A DNA stretch of 64,000 bases, from positions 36,913 to 100,912 of the forward strand of contig JADHTJ010000002.1 in NCBI GenBank assembly GCA_016785015.1. The letters run 5' to 3'. Position 1 is the first letter of the stretch. Every line of letters starts with the position of its first letter. Shown here in pieces: positions 15,487-23,963 of this stretch. The DNA is from Anaerolineales bacterium (lineage in GTDB: Bacteria; Chloroflexota; Anaerolineae; Anaerolineales; UBA11858). A program made the translations under genes and the position numbers. The notes beneath the pieces were generated by a model. The model was given only the letters and a program-made list of their open reading frames with translations. It was not told the DNA's origin and did no database searches.

Positions 15487-16919
15487 CTGAAACCATTGAT
15501 ACCCTAGTCACGCACGCACATCTGTTTTCCATGCAAGGACAAGGAGTGGGCTATATCCACGATGGAGCGGTAGCTATCTATCAAGGGCGAATTGTCGCAA
15601 TTGGGTCTACTTCTGATCTAGAGGCTCGTTTCCAAATCACTGAGACCATTGATGCCAGCGGCTGCGCTGTGCTGCCTGGCTTGATCGATGCTCACATGCA
15701 CACGCCCTGGGCGGTTGTGCGCGGCGTTGCCCAGGATGTCAGCAACTGGATGCAAATGGCATTGGCCCCTTACTCACGGCATATCACGCCAGAAGCCGCC
15801 TTGGCCGGAACCCGGCTCAATGTGTTGGAAGCCATCAAAGCGGGTACCACCACCACGGTAGATTTCGCCAAACCCAATCCCGGATGGGCTGAAGTATTTG
15901 AGGGGGCTGGTGTCCGTGCCCGGCTGACTCCCACCATCAATGCTATGCCGCCCGGTGGAATGGCTGGCTGGAAGGTTGGTGATATTTATCCTTTGGATGA
16001 TGATGTTGGTCAGGGAGATATTGATACAGCGATGGCCTTCGTCAGCGATTGGCATTGCGCAGCAGATGGACGCATCACCGTAATGTTGGGTCCACAGGCC
16101 CCAGACATGATCTCTGGCGATCAGCTTCTCCAAATTAAACGGCTGGCAGAACGTGAGGGATTGATGATCCACATGCATGTTGCCCAGGGCGACCGCGAGA
16201 TCAACCAGATGATCAAGCGATTTGGGAAGCGCACGCCCCAGTATCTCGATGAGATCGGTTACCTAGATGATCAGTTGTTGGCTGTCCACCTGACAGAGGC
16301 AACGGATGCAGAGACAGTTCTTATCGCTCATAGCGGTGCCAGAATGGCCCTTTGCTCTGGCAGTATTGGGATTATCGACGGCATTGTGCCGCCGGCGCGC
16401 GTCTTCCGAGAAGCGGGCGGTTTAGTAGGCCTGGGCTCTGATCAGGCTCCCGGCAACAACTGCAACAACATCTTCAATGAAATGAAGCTGACCGCCTTGT
16501 TCAACAAAATCAAAGCCCGTGACCCCGAGGTGATGCCCGCCTGGGAAGTGCTGCGCATGGCCACCATCGAAGGGGCACAGGCCATCGGGTTGGGAGACGA
16601 AATTGGATCGTTGGAAGCTGGCAAACAGGCAGACTTGATCCTGATAGATTTGAGCGCCCCCAACCTGACTCCCGCGATGGATACCCCCATCCGAACGATT
16701 GTGCCCAATCTGGTCTATGCGGGCAGCGGCCATGAAGTCAAGACCGTTATGGTTGCTGGGCAGATCCTGATGCGCGATCGACAGGTGCTGACCATGGATG
16801 AAACTGTAGTTCAGGCTGAAGCCCAACGTCAGGCCGAAGCGGTATCTCTGAGAGTCGCCGCCGACCCGGTGCATAAAAAAATGGCCTTGCTTACTGCGAT
16901 GGAAGCTGGCCAGTTGTAA
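15483..16919 (+). CDS. Amidohydrolase of the TrzA/MtaD deaminase type
   Basis: Metal-dependent hydrolase of the superfamily containing methylthioadenosine/S-adenosylhomocysteine deaminase, chlorohydrolases and cytosine deaminase. The metal ligands are visible: HMH at 71-73, the strand-5 histidine in MIHMHVAQ, the strand-6 histidine in IAHSGAR, and the strand-8 aspartate in LGSDQAPGNN. The C-terminal composite beta domain (GSLEAGKQADLILID) is complete. The length of 478 is usual. The start overlaps the upstream membrane gene (ATGA). The exact substrate, an aminopurine or another N-heterocycle, cannot be read from sequence. Confidence 0.85.
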   Translation: MTETIDTLVTHAHLFSMQGQGVGYIHDGAVAIYQGRIVAIGSTSDLEARFQITETIDASGCAVLPGLIDAHMHTPWAVVRGVAQDVSNWMQMALAPYSRHITPEAALAGTRLNVLEAIKAGTTTTVDFAKPNPGWAEVFEGAGVRARLTPTINAMPPGGMAGWKVGDIYPLDDDVGQGDIDTAMAFVSDWHCAADGRITVMLGPQAPDMISGDQLLQIKRLAEREGLMIHMHVAQGDREINQMIKRFGKRTPQYLDEIGYLDDQLLAVHLTEATDAETVLIAHSGARMALCSGSIGIIDGIVPPARVFREAGGLVGLGSDQAPGNNCNNIFNEMKLTALFNKIKARDPEVMPAWEVLRMATIEGAQAIGLGDEIGSLEAGKQADLILIDLSAPNLTPAMDTPIRTIVPNLVYAGSGHEVKTVMVAGQILMRDRQVLTMDETVVQAEAQRQAEAVSLRVAADPVHKKMALLTAMEAGQL

Positions 16920-16925
16920 AAAATG

Positions 16926-17017
16926 GAACGCGGAAAACGCTGATCAAATGGATTTTCGCAGATATTTTCTAATGCTTTTATCCACGAGAATCAGCCTTAT
17001 CCGCGTCATCCGCGTTC
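16926..17017. repeat. Dispersed palindrome, AACGCGGATGACGCGG family
   Basis: GAACGCGGAAAACGCTGAT...GGATTTTCGC pairs imperfectly with ATCCACGAGAATCAGCC...CCGCGTCATCCGCGTTC. It sits between the amidohydrolase and amidotransferase genes. Confidence 0.6.
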
Positions 17018-17039
17018 TATTGTAATAGGAGAGACCATA

Positions 17040-17747
17040 ATGAAATTAGGCATCTTGAACGCTTTTCCATCAGAAGATTACATCATCGATTGGCGAGATA
17101 CGCCCTCCGATGCTTATATCCGGTTTTTGGAGCTCGCCAAGCCGAACTTCGAATATGTGGGCTATGATGTTGCTGATGGCAAGTTCCCAAATTCTGTTGA
17201 TGCGTGCGATGCCTATCTCATTACCGGCAGCCCAAAAGGTGTCTATGATACCTACGAATGGATTGCTGAACTTGCGGATTTCATTCGCGATGCATATCAT
17301 GCTGGGAAAAAGCTTGTCGGTATCTGCTTTGGGCATCAAATCCTGGCGCACGCGCTGGGCGGCCACAGCGAGAGATCGGAGAAGGGCTGGGGATTAGGGG
17401 CGCAAGCGTTTGATATCTATCAGCAGAAGGATTGGATGACCAAGGATCTGGAAAAGTGTTCTCTGCATTTTGTGCACCAAGATCAAGTGAAGCAACTGCC
17501 GCCCGAAGCGGAATTGCTTGGGGGCAATGAGTTCTGCCCAAATCTGTTCTTCGCCATCGAGGATCAGGTGCTGGGTGTTCAGGGGCATCCTGAGTTCACC
17601 GCAGACATCATGCACCAAATTCTCGATGCTCGTAAGGAAATCTTTGGTCCCGGGCTTTGTGCTGCAGCAACGACGTCAATTGATATAGGTTCCCCCGATA
17701 ATCAAATCCTGGCAAAATGGGTCGTAAACTTCCTCCTGACAAGTTGA
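17040..17747 (+). CDS. Class I glutamine amidotransferase
   Basis: Stand-alone GATase1 protein of 235 residues, related to GMP-synthase-like amidotransferases. The nucleophile elbow GICFGHQ contains Cys96, and the histidine-glutamate pair lies in VQGHPEF near residue 180. Such proteins release ammonia from glutamine or hydrolyse gamma-glutamyl amides and peptides. The downstream hydrolase begins five bases after the stop, so they share a transcript. The acceptor is unknown. AGGAG precedes ATG 17040. Confidence 0.85.
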   Translation: MKLGILNAFPSEDYIIDWRDTPSDAYIRFLELAKPNFEYVGYDVADGKFPNSVDACDAYLITGSPKGVYDTYEWIAELADFIRDAYHAGKKLVGICFGHQILAHALGGHSERSEKGWGLGAQAFDIYQQKDWMTKDLEKCSLHFVHQDQVKQLPPEAELLGGNEFCPNLFFAIEDQVLGVQGHPEFTADIMHQILDARKEIFGPGLCAAATTSIDIGSPDNQILAKWVVNFLLTS

Positions 17748-17752
17748 CACTA

Positions 17753-18646
17753 ATGACAGGCGATGATGAATCCCAAACAACGAAAACCATTCAGTTGCAG
17801 GATGGCCGAAAGCTTGGATATGCCGAATATTGCGCACTGCATGGGCGTCCGCTATTGCACTTTCATGGGTGGCCTGGATCGCGCTTAGAAGCCAGGCTTG
17901 TGGCTGAGCCCGCGGCGAGAGCGGGTGTGCGCTTAATCGGTGTTGATCGTCCGGGTATGGGACTTTCCGATTTCATGCCTGGGCGCACGATCCTGGATTG
18001 GGTAGATGATGTCGTCGAATTGGTTGACGCCCTAGGGCAAGATCGTTTCGCGATTGAGGGCATATCATCAGGGGGCGTATACGCGATTGCCTGTGCTTAC
18101 AAAATTCCCCATCGGCTGACAGCTTGCAGCATCATATCCGGGATGGGCCCATTCGAAGCAGGTCTTGAGGGGATGAAATTTAGAAATCGTTCCGCCTTGA
18201 TTGTGGCAAAACATACTCCCTGGCTGCTGCGACCGCTCTTGTGGGGGATCATGGGCAGGTATCGACATGATCAATCGAAGATTAACGCTTTGCTTCTCAA
18301 GATGGATAGAGAATTGCCTGCTCCAGACAGAAAACTATTCCTGAACCCAGAAGTTAGGCAACATCTTGCTGCGGCGACGAAAGAAGCTTTCCGCCAGGGC
18401 ACTCGGGGTTTAGCATATGATGGTAGATTGCTGACACAACCGTGGGGGTTTCGTCTTGGTGACATAACTTGTAACAACATTTATCTCTGGCATGGGGTTC
18501 TGGACGTTGATGTTCCTGTTTCGATGGCTCGTTTTGTTGCGGATGCGATTCCAGATTGTAGAGCTAGATTTTTTCCGCAGGATGGGCATATTTCAGTACC
18601 GTATACTTATCCCGAAGAGATTTGGGCTACGATGGATTTCTGCTAA
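17753..18646 (+). CDS. Alpha/beta hydrolase
   Basis: Alpha/beta-hydrolase-fold enzyme of about 297 residues. The oxyanion motif HGWPGS, the nucleophile elbow GISSGG, the acid in VLDVDVP and the base histidine in DGHIS are present in canonical order. The frame is open from 17717, which would overlap the amidotransferase, so ATG 17753 (MTGDDESQ) just after its stop is preferred. The substrate is unknown; it could be an esterase, lactonase or proline-iminopeptidase-like enzyme. Confidence 0.82.
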   Translation: MTGDDESQTTKTIQLQDGRKLGYAEYCALHGRPLLHFHGWPGSRLEARLVAEPAARAGVRLIGVDRPGMGLSDFMPGRTILDWVDDVVELVDALGQDRFAIEGISSGGVYAIACAYKIPHRLTACSIISGMGPFEAGLEGMKFRNRSALIVAKHTPWLLRPLLWGIMGRYRHDQSKINALLLKMDRELPAPDRKLFLNPEVRQHLAAATKEAFRQGTRGLAYDGRLLTQPWGFRLGDITCNNIYLWHGVLDVDVPVSMARFVADAIPDCRARFFPQDGHISVPYTYPEEIWATMDFC

Positions 18647-18661
18647 GAACTTTGCGTTTGT

Positions 18662-18667
18662 TATAAT
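18662..18667 (+). promoter_or_regulatory. TATAAT box with TGT extension
   Basis: TGTTATAAT forms an extended -10 about 30 bp before ATG 18698. No convincing -35. Confidence 0.45.
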
Positions 18668-18697
18668 GAACTCGAAAAAAATACCTTCGAGTTGATT

Positions 18698-20086
18698 ATG
18701 CAAATCATCGTTTACGCCGTATCCCTGTGGCTGGGTCTATATTTATTAGCCCGCGACCCTTCTAACCCTCGCTTAAGAAACTCAGGTTTGGGATTGATCA
18801 GCTACGCCCTTGCGTTGGCCTTTGACCTTGCTGCATCCTATGCCCCCAATCCGACTAGCGTAATTCTGCTGAACCGTTTACATTGGGGTATCTTGTTCTT
18901 CCCACCCATTTTCTGGACAGGGGCAGTCATCCATCTGCACCCCGAGATTGCCCCCAATCGCACCAAGCTGCAAAAAATATGGCGATGGGGCATCTTTCCG
19001 TTGGGGTGTGTCGCATTTCTACTTGTTATCATTACAAACACATTTTGGTCTCCGGAAACTGGCCATTTTCTACCCTGGGGGTACGGGTTATTCGCACTAA
19101 CGAATTTGTTTCCTTTGATTGCCACAGTTTGTTTGATTCGATTTGTACGCAAGGAACTCCAACCTCGACAGGCAACTGGCGCTTTGATCGCGGCGACATT
19201 GTTCTTCACGTTAGGGGCTGGGTTGATCACCCTACAGTTGGGCTGGTTGCCACATTTATGGATTGTAATTGCCATTGGGCTGGATTTGGAATTATTGGGC
19301 TTAGCGATTGTATGGTTCGATGCTTATAACGAAGGGGAAGCGCTGCTGCCAGATTTTTTGCGCTCTTTAGTGATTTCTACACTAGCGGCGCTCATTTTTG
19401 CAGGTCAGGTCGCCGTTGTGATTGCCCTTCAAACAGGGATGACGTTGCCTATGGTGCTCCTGCTGTTGACTAGCATTGCCGCGGCACTGGCGGTAACCAC
19501 ATTTTCTACCTTCGTTCAGGGGGGGATTGATCGGTTTGTGTTTAAACGTAATCCGAGGGTCCGGGAATCGCGTTCTGATTTACGCGCAGCCGCCATTGCC
19601 GCTCCGCGCGTTGATCAAACTCTCAAGCTCGATGAGTTGAGCGAGGACGAATTCGCCAGGCTCACCCGCCGAGCGTTGAGCCACTTCAGCGATTTGCCGC
19701 GCCTGGCCGCCAGCCCGCTAACCCGTCTTCCCATCATAAGCGCGCGTTTGCGATCTCGCTCGGCGCAGGACAACACCCTGGAGAGAGCTGCCGAACTAAA
19801 AACAGTCCTAACTGAATCGATATCGCGGCTCAAGCCCCAAGTGCAGGAAACCTTTGGTACCACTGATGAATGGCGTTTCTATAATGCGTTGTATTTCCCA
19901 TATATAGCAGGCTTACGCCCCTACAGCCGTCGAGGGTTTCAAGAGAATTTAGATGAAAATTTAAGTGACGCGCTGAGATGGTTCCAGGCCACAGTTCCTG
20001 AGCGAACTTTATACAACTGGCAAAACGCGGCATCAAAGTTGGTTGCTCAAGATTTGCGCGAGCGAAGTATCCCAGAAAAGAATTAG
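18698..20086 (+). CDS. Multi-helix membrane protein with soluble C-terminal half
   Basis: Protein of 462 residues. Seven to eight hydrophobic helices fill residues 1-275, arranged like the seven-helix sensor regions found at the N-terminus of some histidine kinases. The C-terminal half (about 290-462) is hydrophilic and helical, with no kinase H, N or G boxes. It may be a sensor that passes signals to another protein, but the function is unknown. TTG at 18692 is in frame, but ATG 18698 is preferred. The gene stands alone behind a TATAAT promoter. Confidence 0.65.
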   Translation: MQIIVYAVSLWLGLYLLARDPSNPRLRNSGLGLISYALALAFDLAASYAPNPTSVILLNRLHWGILFFPPIFWTGAVIHLHPEIAPNRTKLQKIWRWGIFPLGCVAFLLVIITNTFWSPETGHFLPWGYGLFALTNLFPLIATVCLIRFVRKELQPRQATGALIAATLFFTLGAGLITLQLGWLPHLWIVIAIGLDLELLGLAIVWFDAYNEGEALLPDFLRSLVISTLAALIFAGQVAVVIALQTGMTLPMVLLLLTSIAAALAVTTFSTFVQGGIDRFVFKRNPRVRESRSDLRAAAIAAPRVDQTLKLDELSEDEFARLTRRALSHFSDLPRLAASPLTRLPIISARLRSRSAQDNTLERAAELKTVLTESISRLKPQVQETFGTTDEWRFYNALYFPYIAGLRPYSRRGFQENLDENLSDALRWFQATVPERTLYNWQNAASKLVAQDLRERSIPEKN

Positions 20087-20095
20087 ATTCAATTT

Positions 20096-20200
20096 AACCA
20101 CAGAGACACGGAGAACTCAGAGAATTTCATAAATGCGAGATGCAAGGGATAGTGTCTCTCTTTTGAATAGCACTCTGTGCACTCTATGGCTCCGTGTTTT
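20096..20200. repeat. Dispersed palindrome, CCACAGAGACACGGAG family
   Basis: AACCACAGAGACACGGAGAACTCAGAG pairs imperfectly with CACTCTGTGCACTCTATGGCTCCGTG. It follows the membrane protein gene. Confidence 0.6.
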
Positions 20201-20310
20201 TAATCTTGAGTCGTGAATCTGGCAGTAAATGGCAGTACTTTTCGTGGACTTGGCAGTAGAAAATATGGAAAATAGGGGCAAATTCAAACTTATTTCAAAG
20301 GAGTTTCCAA

Positions 20311-20745
20311 ATGTCTACCCCATCACCAAGTACCACTTTCCTGAATACTGCTTCATCTGAATCAGGCTTGTTGCGCAAAGCGCTGTTGGGCAACAGTATT
20401 TTCTCTACCATAAGCGGATTACTGTTTGTCTTCGCTGCCACCCCCATCGCTGCATTTCTTGGGCTGTCTTCCCCGCTTGTCTTACGGATTGTTGGAGCAG
20501 GATTGTTGTTCTTTGCGTTCGTTGTTTATAAAACTGCCACTTTCAAACCGGTTAATTTACAGGTTGCCATGGGAATCGTTTTCGGCGACCTTCTCTGGGT
20601 TATAGGCAGTGTTGTGTTGATCTTCACCAGCCTGGTGGCATTTACAGCAGCCGGTAAATGGGCTATTGCCATCGTTGCCGACATTGTGCTGGCATTTGCT
20701 ATCGTCCAGTATCTGGGCATTCAAAAAGCGCGATCCGCAAAATAA
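20311..20745 (+). CDS. Small four-helix membrane protein
   Basis: Unrecognised 144-residue protein with a 28-residue polar N-terminus and four hydrophobic helices (about residues 30-50, 55-75, 86-108 and 115-135). Such compact four-helix proteins occur widely in environmental bacteria without known function. AAAGGAG lies eight bases before ATG 20311, and a terminator hairpin follows, so it is a single-gene unit. Confidence 0.7.
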   Translation: MSTPSPSTTFLNTASSESGLLRKALLGNSIFSTISGLLFVFAATPIAAFLGLSSPLVLRIVGAGLLFFAFVVYKTATFKPVNLQVAMGIVFGDLLWVIGSVVLIFTSLVAFTAAGKWAIAIVADIVLAFAIVQYLGIQKARSAK

Positions 20746-20760
20746 CTAACTCATAGATGA

Positions 20761-20800
20761 AGTGACCGTCATGGTGCGTACTTGATGGTCACTTTTGTTT
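20761..20800 (+). terminator. Rho-independent terminator
   Basis: AGTGACCGTCA and TGATGGTCACT pair (20761-20771 and 20782-20792) and are followed by TTTTGTTTT. Confidence 0.7.
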
Positions 20801-20924
20801 TAAGCTTCTAAGTCCTGTTTTCTTGATCTGGCGCAACTCGTGTGCAATGGGCTATAATTGGTTCATTAGTACTTTCGGGTCATAACCCGACAATAATAAA
20901 GATAGACATCTGAGTAAACAGTGT

Positions 20925-21545
20925 ATGACTGATCAATACTTCTATCCGAACATCTGGGGACGCAGCATTCTGACTTCCGCCAAAGATATCCTTGGGGATA
21001 ATGGCATCAATGCTTTGCTAAATCTTATAGGTCTGTCCGAATATATTGGCAATCTCCCCTCAGATGATATCAAGAAAGCTTTTCCTTTTACGCATGTGGC
21101 CAGCTTGCAGCAAGGCCTTTATGATATGTACGGTTCAAAGGGAGCCAGGGTATTTGCCATAAGAGGCGGGGAAGAAACTTTCCAACACAGCCTTTCAAAA
21201 TACGACAAAGTACAAAAAGCAGGACTGGCGGCGATGAGCCTGGGTTCAACAGAAGTGCGCGTCAAAGCGGGATTAGTTTTCTTTTCCAAGTTCTTCAATG
21301 CGGTTAGTGATCAGGTTGTCAGTATCAGTGAGGATGATAAGAATTGGTATTGGGTCATTGAACACTGCCCCATGTGCTGGGAGCGAACAGCCGATGAGCC
21401 CATCTGTCACCTGGGTGTGGGTGTGTTAAACGCGGCGTCCCAATGGGCTACGGGGGGAAAGAAATTCCGCATTCAGGAAACTAGTTGTCATGCCATGGGT
21501 GACGAAGACTGCGTCTACACCATCTCAAAACAATTTATAGATTGA
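20925..21545 (+). CDS. V4R-domain ligand-binding protein
   Basis: A 206-residue protein of the 4-vinyl reductase (V4R) family, a small-molecule-binding fold found in BchJ and in regulators of aromatic degradation. The C-terminal signature CHAMGDEDCVY with two cysteines and the CPMCWER segment are typical, and the latter may help bind a metal. The N-terminal half holds the helical region before the ligand pocket. There is no DNA-binding or enzymatic domain, so it is probably a stand-alone sensor or carrier. A TATAAT box lies at 20853-20858, and a clear terminator follows the stop. Confidence 0.75.
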   Translation: MTDQYFYPNIWGRSILTSAKDILGDNGINALLNLIGLSEYIGNLPSDDIKKAFPFTHVASLQQGLYDMYGSKGARVFAIRGGEETFQHSLSKYDKVQKAGLAAMSLGSTEVRVKAGLVFFSKFFNAVSDQVVSISEDDKNWYWVIEHCPMCWERTADEPICHLGVGVLNAASQWATGGKKFRIQETSCHAMGDEDCVYTISKQFID

Positions 21546-21569
21546 GTGAATAGTGAATGTTCAAATAGA

Positions 21570-21594
21570 GAGCCTGTGAATGCAGGCTCTTTTT
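21570..21594 (+). terminator. Rho-independent terminator after the V4R gene
   Basis: GAGCCTG / CAGGCTC stem (21570-21576, 21583-21589) with a six-base loop and TTTTT. Confidence 0.85.
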
Positions 21595-21840
21595 GATTTA
21601 ACCTCGACCTGGATGGCGCTTCCTGAATAGCGATCTATCTCGAAATCATGATCAATAATACGCTTGTAGTACTGAGCACCATCAATGGCAATGAAATTCT
21701 ATCCGCTGAAACAGCGATAAATTGGCACCATTCACGATTTATTTCCAGTAATTGACGAGAAAAAATCTCCAGCACCCCCTGTACGCAATCTTTGAAAATA
21801 AGCAGCATCCCATAATTCGGGGGCTGGACGAAACAAAAAG
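21595..21840 (-). other. Possible decayed coding region
   Basis: The minus strand has protein-like stretches in two frames: EIFSRQLLEINREWCQFIAV in one, and IDGAQYYKRIIDHDFEIDRY shortly after in another, ending in EVKS and a stop. This looks like a short gene broken by a frameshift and lacking its start. No family is recognised. Confidence 0.3.
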
Positions 21841-21892
21841 TTATCCCACAGATATCCCACATTATCCCACACGTTTCCCACAAGTATTCCAC
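21841..21892. repeat. Five tandem 10-11 bp units, WTCCCAC core
   Basis: Units of the form TATCCCAC, TATCCCAC, TATCCCAC, TTTCCCAC and TATTCCAC are separated by two to three bases, giving a period of one DNA helical turn. The spacing is not a multiple of three, so it is not protein-driven. It resembles binding-site iterons. Confidence 0.6.
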
Positions 21893-21920
21893 GCCCTTAT
21901 CCTGATGAAACTGGGGTGTT

Positions 21921-22009
21921 GTACACGGATTGCACGGAATGCGCAGCACGCCGTTGGCGACACGGAGTTTCTATAGTTTTTTCCGTGTACATCCGTGTCG
22001 TCCGTGTAC
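21921..22009. repeat. Dispersed palindrome, GTACACGGATGACACGG family
   Basis: GTACACGGATTGCACGG pairs with CCGTGTCGTCCGTGTAC at the two ends, with a GC-rich middle. Confidence 0.65.
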
Positions 22010-22016
22010 AAAAATA

Positions 22017-22042
22017 AAGTCATATGACCCGGCATATGACTT
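22017..22042. promoter_or_regulatory. Perfect 10-bp inverted repeat, candidate operator
   Basis: AAGTCATATG, six bases ACCCGG, then CATATGACTT. It lies 84 bp before the first gene of the sensor-kinase unit and could be its operator. Confidence 0.45.
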
Positions 22043-22125
22043 CTGGGACTGTTCTGTATGACCTAAGATTGGATATTCTTATGGCGTTCATTCCAAACAA
22101 ACATAGATCAAAAAGGAGATCGAAA

Positions 22126-22665
22126 ATGGAAAATAACAATCACGTAATTGAGAAGAAAGCCTTTCCCTTTGGCGGTATTTTGCTGGTTTTGGCCGGGTTC
22201 TTCATGCTCTTGCAGCAATTTACAGTCATCGAGCTCACCGGAAGCATATTCTTCGGAGCCCTGGCGCTGTTCTTCATTCTTTGGGGTGCGACAACCCGCA
22301 ATATCGGATTATTGATCCCCGGTGGAATTCTCAGTGGCATGAGCCTGGGTGTGTTCCTGATCGAAGATAACACGGGCATCATTCCAGAACACTTAGAAGG
22401 TACCACTTTCTTGCTCTCGCTGGCCTTGGGTTTTGCCCTGATCACCGTCTTGGGCTTGATCTTCACCAATGCGAAAGCCTGGTGGGCATTGATAGTAGCC
22501 GGCATAATGTCCTTGGTTGCCGTTGGGGTGGCCATCGTTGAATCCCCTGGGTCCAGTGCCATAAAGCCAGTTGCCGAAGCTTTCTTCCGCTCACTGAATT
22601 ACCTGTGGCCGGTAGCCCTGGTAGCCTTGGGTTTGTGGATTATCTTCAAAAAGAATGAGGAATAA
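22126..22665 (+). CDS. LiaF/LiaI-like membrane protein
   Basis: Polytopic protein of 179 residues with six hydrophobic segments. The first, GGILLVLAGFFMLLQQF, resembles the transmembrane repeats of LiaI/LiaF-type proteins that accompany LiaRS two-component systems. It lies just before a histidine kinase and response regulator of that class. It may sense or modulate envelope stress signals to the kinase. The frame extends upstream to 22024, but AAGGAG lies before ATG 22126 (MENNNHV), which fixes the start. Confidence 0.7.
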   Translation: MENNNHVIEKKAFPFGGILLVLAGFFMLLQQFTVIELTGSIFFGALALFFILWGATTRNIGLLIPGGILSGMSLGVFLIEDNTGIIPEHLEGTTFLLSLALGFALITVLGLIFTNAKAWWALIVAGIMSLVAVGVAIVESPGSSAIKPVAEAFFRSLNYLWPVALVALGLWIIFKKNEE

Positions 22666-22687
22666 CCCAGTACTCAACAAACCCTTC

Positions 22688-22732
22688 ATCCCTACGGACT
22701 CTACTCAAACGAGTTCGTGGGGATTCTCTTTT
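22688..22732 (+). terminator. Terminator or attenuator between membrane gene and kinase
   Basis: Fourteen-base arms (22688-22701 and 22711-22724) pair with two wobbles around a nine-base loop, followed by TCTCTTTT. It would reduce read-through into the kinase gene. Confidence 0.65.
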
Positions 22733-22775
22733 AAGAATATTTGGAATATTTCGCGAAAGGTTGTACAATTTTCTT

Positions 22776-23963
22776 ATGACCTCCGATCATACTTCACCCC
22801 CAGAAAGCAGATACATGCTCGCCATTGCCTACCTCACTATCCTTGGTGTAGCACTACTCGGTATGAGCTTTCTTGAAACTGGCGTTCAACGGGGTTTCGC
22901 CTTAGGATTGTTGGTAGTTTTCGGTGTGCTTTTTGCTGTGAGCACGATATTCGAGGAAAACACATTGAGATTGCGGGGATATTTCTTTGTTCAAACCATC
23001 TTCGTTGCCATATTGGTGCTGCTCGAGCCCACCTCCGGCATTTTCCTGATGCTGTTCTTCATGCTCAGCGCACAGGCCATGTTGAGTTTCCCCAAGGGTG
23101 AAGGGTATATCTGGGTAGGAATCTTTTCGGTGGTTACGGCGATTATTCTGGTGTACACATTCTCCATTCGTGATGGATTCTTGATTCTGTTGCCCTATGC
23201 CACCGGATACTGGTTCTTTGCCGCATTTGCACGCGCCATGGCTTCTGCTGAGCAGTCTCGCAAGGAGAGCCAGGCTTTGCTCACGGAGCTGCAAGCTGCT
23301 CATCAGCAGTTACAGGATTATGCTGATCAGGTGGAAGAATTGGCCGTTGCGGAAGAGCGCAATCGCCTGGCTCGTGAAATGCACGATACTTTGGGACATC
23401 GCCTGACAGTGGCTGCTGTACAATTGGAAGGAGCCCAGCGTTTGATCTCGGTCGATCCCGAACGAGCTGAAGAGATGGTTGGGACAGTGCGTGATCAGGT
23501 GCGGGATGCGCTTGGTGAACTGCGCAGCACCGTGGCGACGTTACGGGAACCGCTTCAGACAGATCTTTCTCTTGACAGCGCCTTGAAGAGATTGACTGCA
23601 TCCTTTGAAGGAGCCACGGAACTTGATGTTACGTTGACTCTACCTAAAGAAGAATATTCTGTTCCCGAAGCTCACCGCCTGACGATCTACCGCGCTGCCC
23701 AAGAAGCATTGACCAATGTTCAACGTCACGCGAGGGCACAGCATGTTTGGATGGAATTGGAGCACAGTGTTGAAAGCATCACTCTGACTGTCAGCGATGA
23801 TGGTGTTGGTGCCCCCAAGGAGTTCGACTCAGCCAGCTTTGGGCTGCGCGGACTCAGAGAGCGCGCCGCGCAGTTAGGTGGTGAAGTGCATTTCGACAAC
23901 CAACCAGAAGGCGGGGCGCATTTGCAGGTAATCTTGCCGCTAGTTGAGGAAGCAGTATCCTAG
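22776..23963 (+). CDS. Sensor histidine kinase, NarL/LiaS class
   Basis: Membrane histidine kinase of about 395 residues. Five to six helices occupy residues 13-150, followed by a coiled-coil linker. The HisKA_3 box EERNRLAREMHDTLGHRL carries the phospho-accepting histidine. The ATPase domain has the N box AAQEALTNVQRHA, the G1 motif DDGVG and FGLRGLRERA. The frame opens at TTG 22761, but ATG 22776 (MTSDHTSPP) is preferred. The response regulator starts on the next base after its stop. With the upstream LiaF-like protein it forms a three-component envelope sensor. Confidence 0.92.
   Translation: MTSDHTSPPESRYMLAIAYLTILGVALLGMSFLETGVQRGFALGLLVVFGVLFAVSTIFEENTLRLRGYFFVQTIFVAILVLLEPTSGIFLMLFFMLSAQAMLSFPKGEGYIWVGIFSVVTAIILVYTFSIRDGFLILLPYATGYWFFAAFARAMASAEQSRKESQALLTELQAAHQQLQDYADQVEELAVAEERNRLAREMHDTLGHRLTVAAVQLEGAQRLISVDPERAEEMVGTVRDQVRDALGELRSTVATLREPLQTDLSLDSALKRLTASFEGATELDVTLTLPKEEYSVPEAHRLTIYRAAQEALTNVQRHARAQHVWMELEHSVESITLTVSDDGVGAPKEFDSASFGLRGLRERAAQLGGEVHFDNQPEGGAHLQVILPLVEEAVS

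Noticed and set aside
21841-21892. CRISPR array
   Set aside because: The units are 8 bp with 2-3 bp gaps, far too short for repeat-spacer units, and no cas gene is near.
22024-22125. Upstream extension of the LiaF-like protein
   Set aside because: The extra 34 residues run through the inverted repeat at 22017-22042, and a strong ribosome site precedes ATG 22126.
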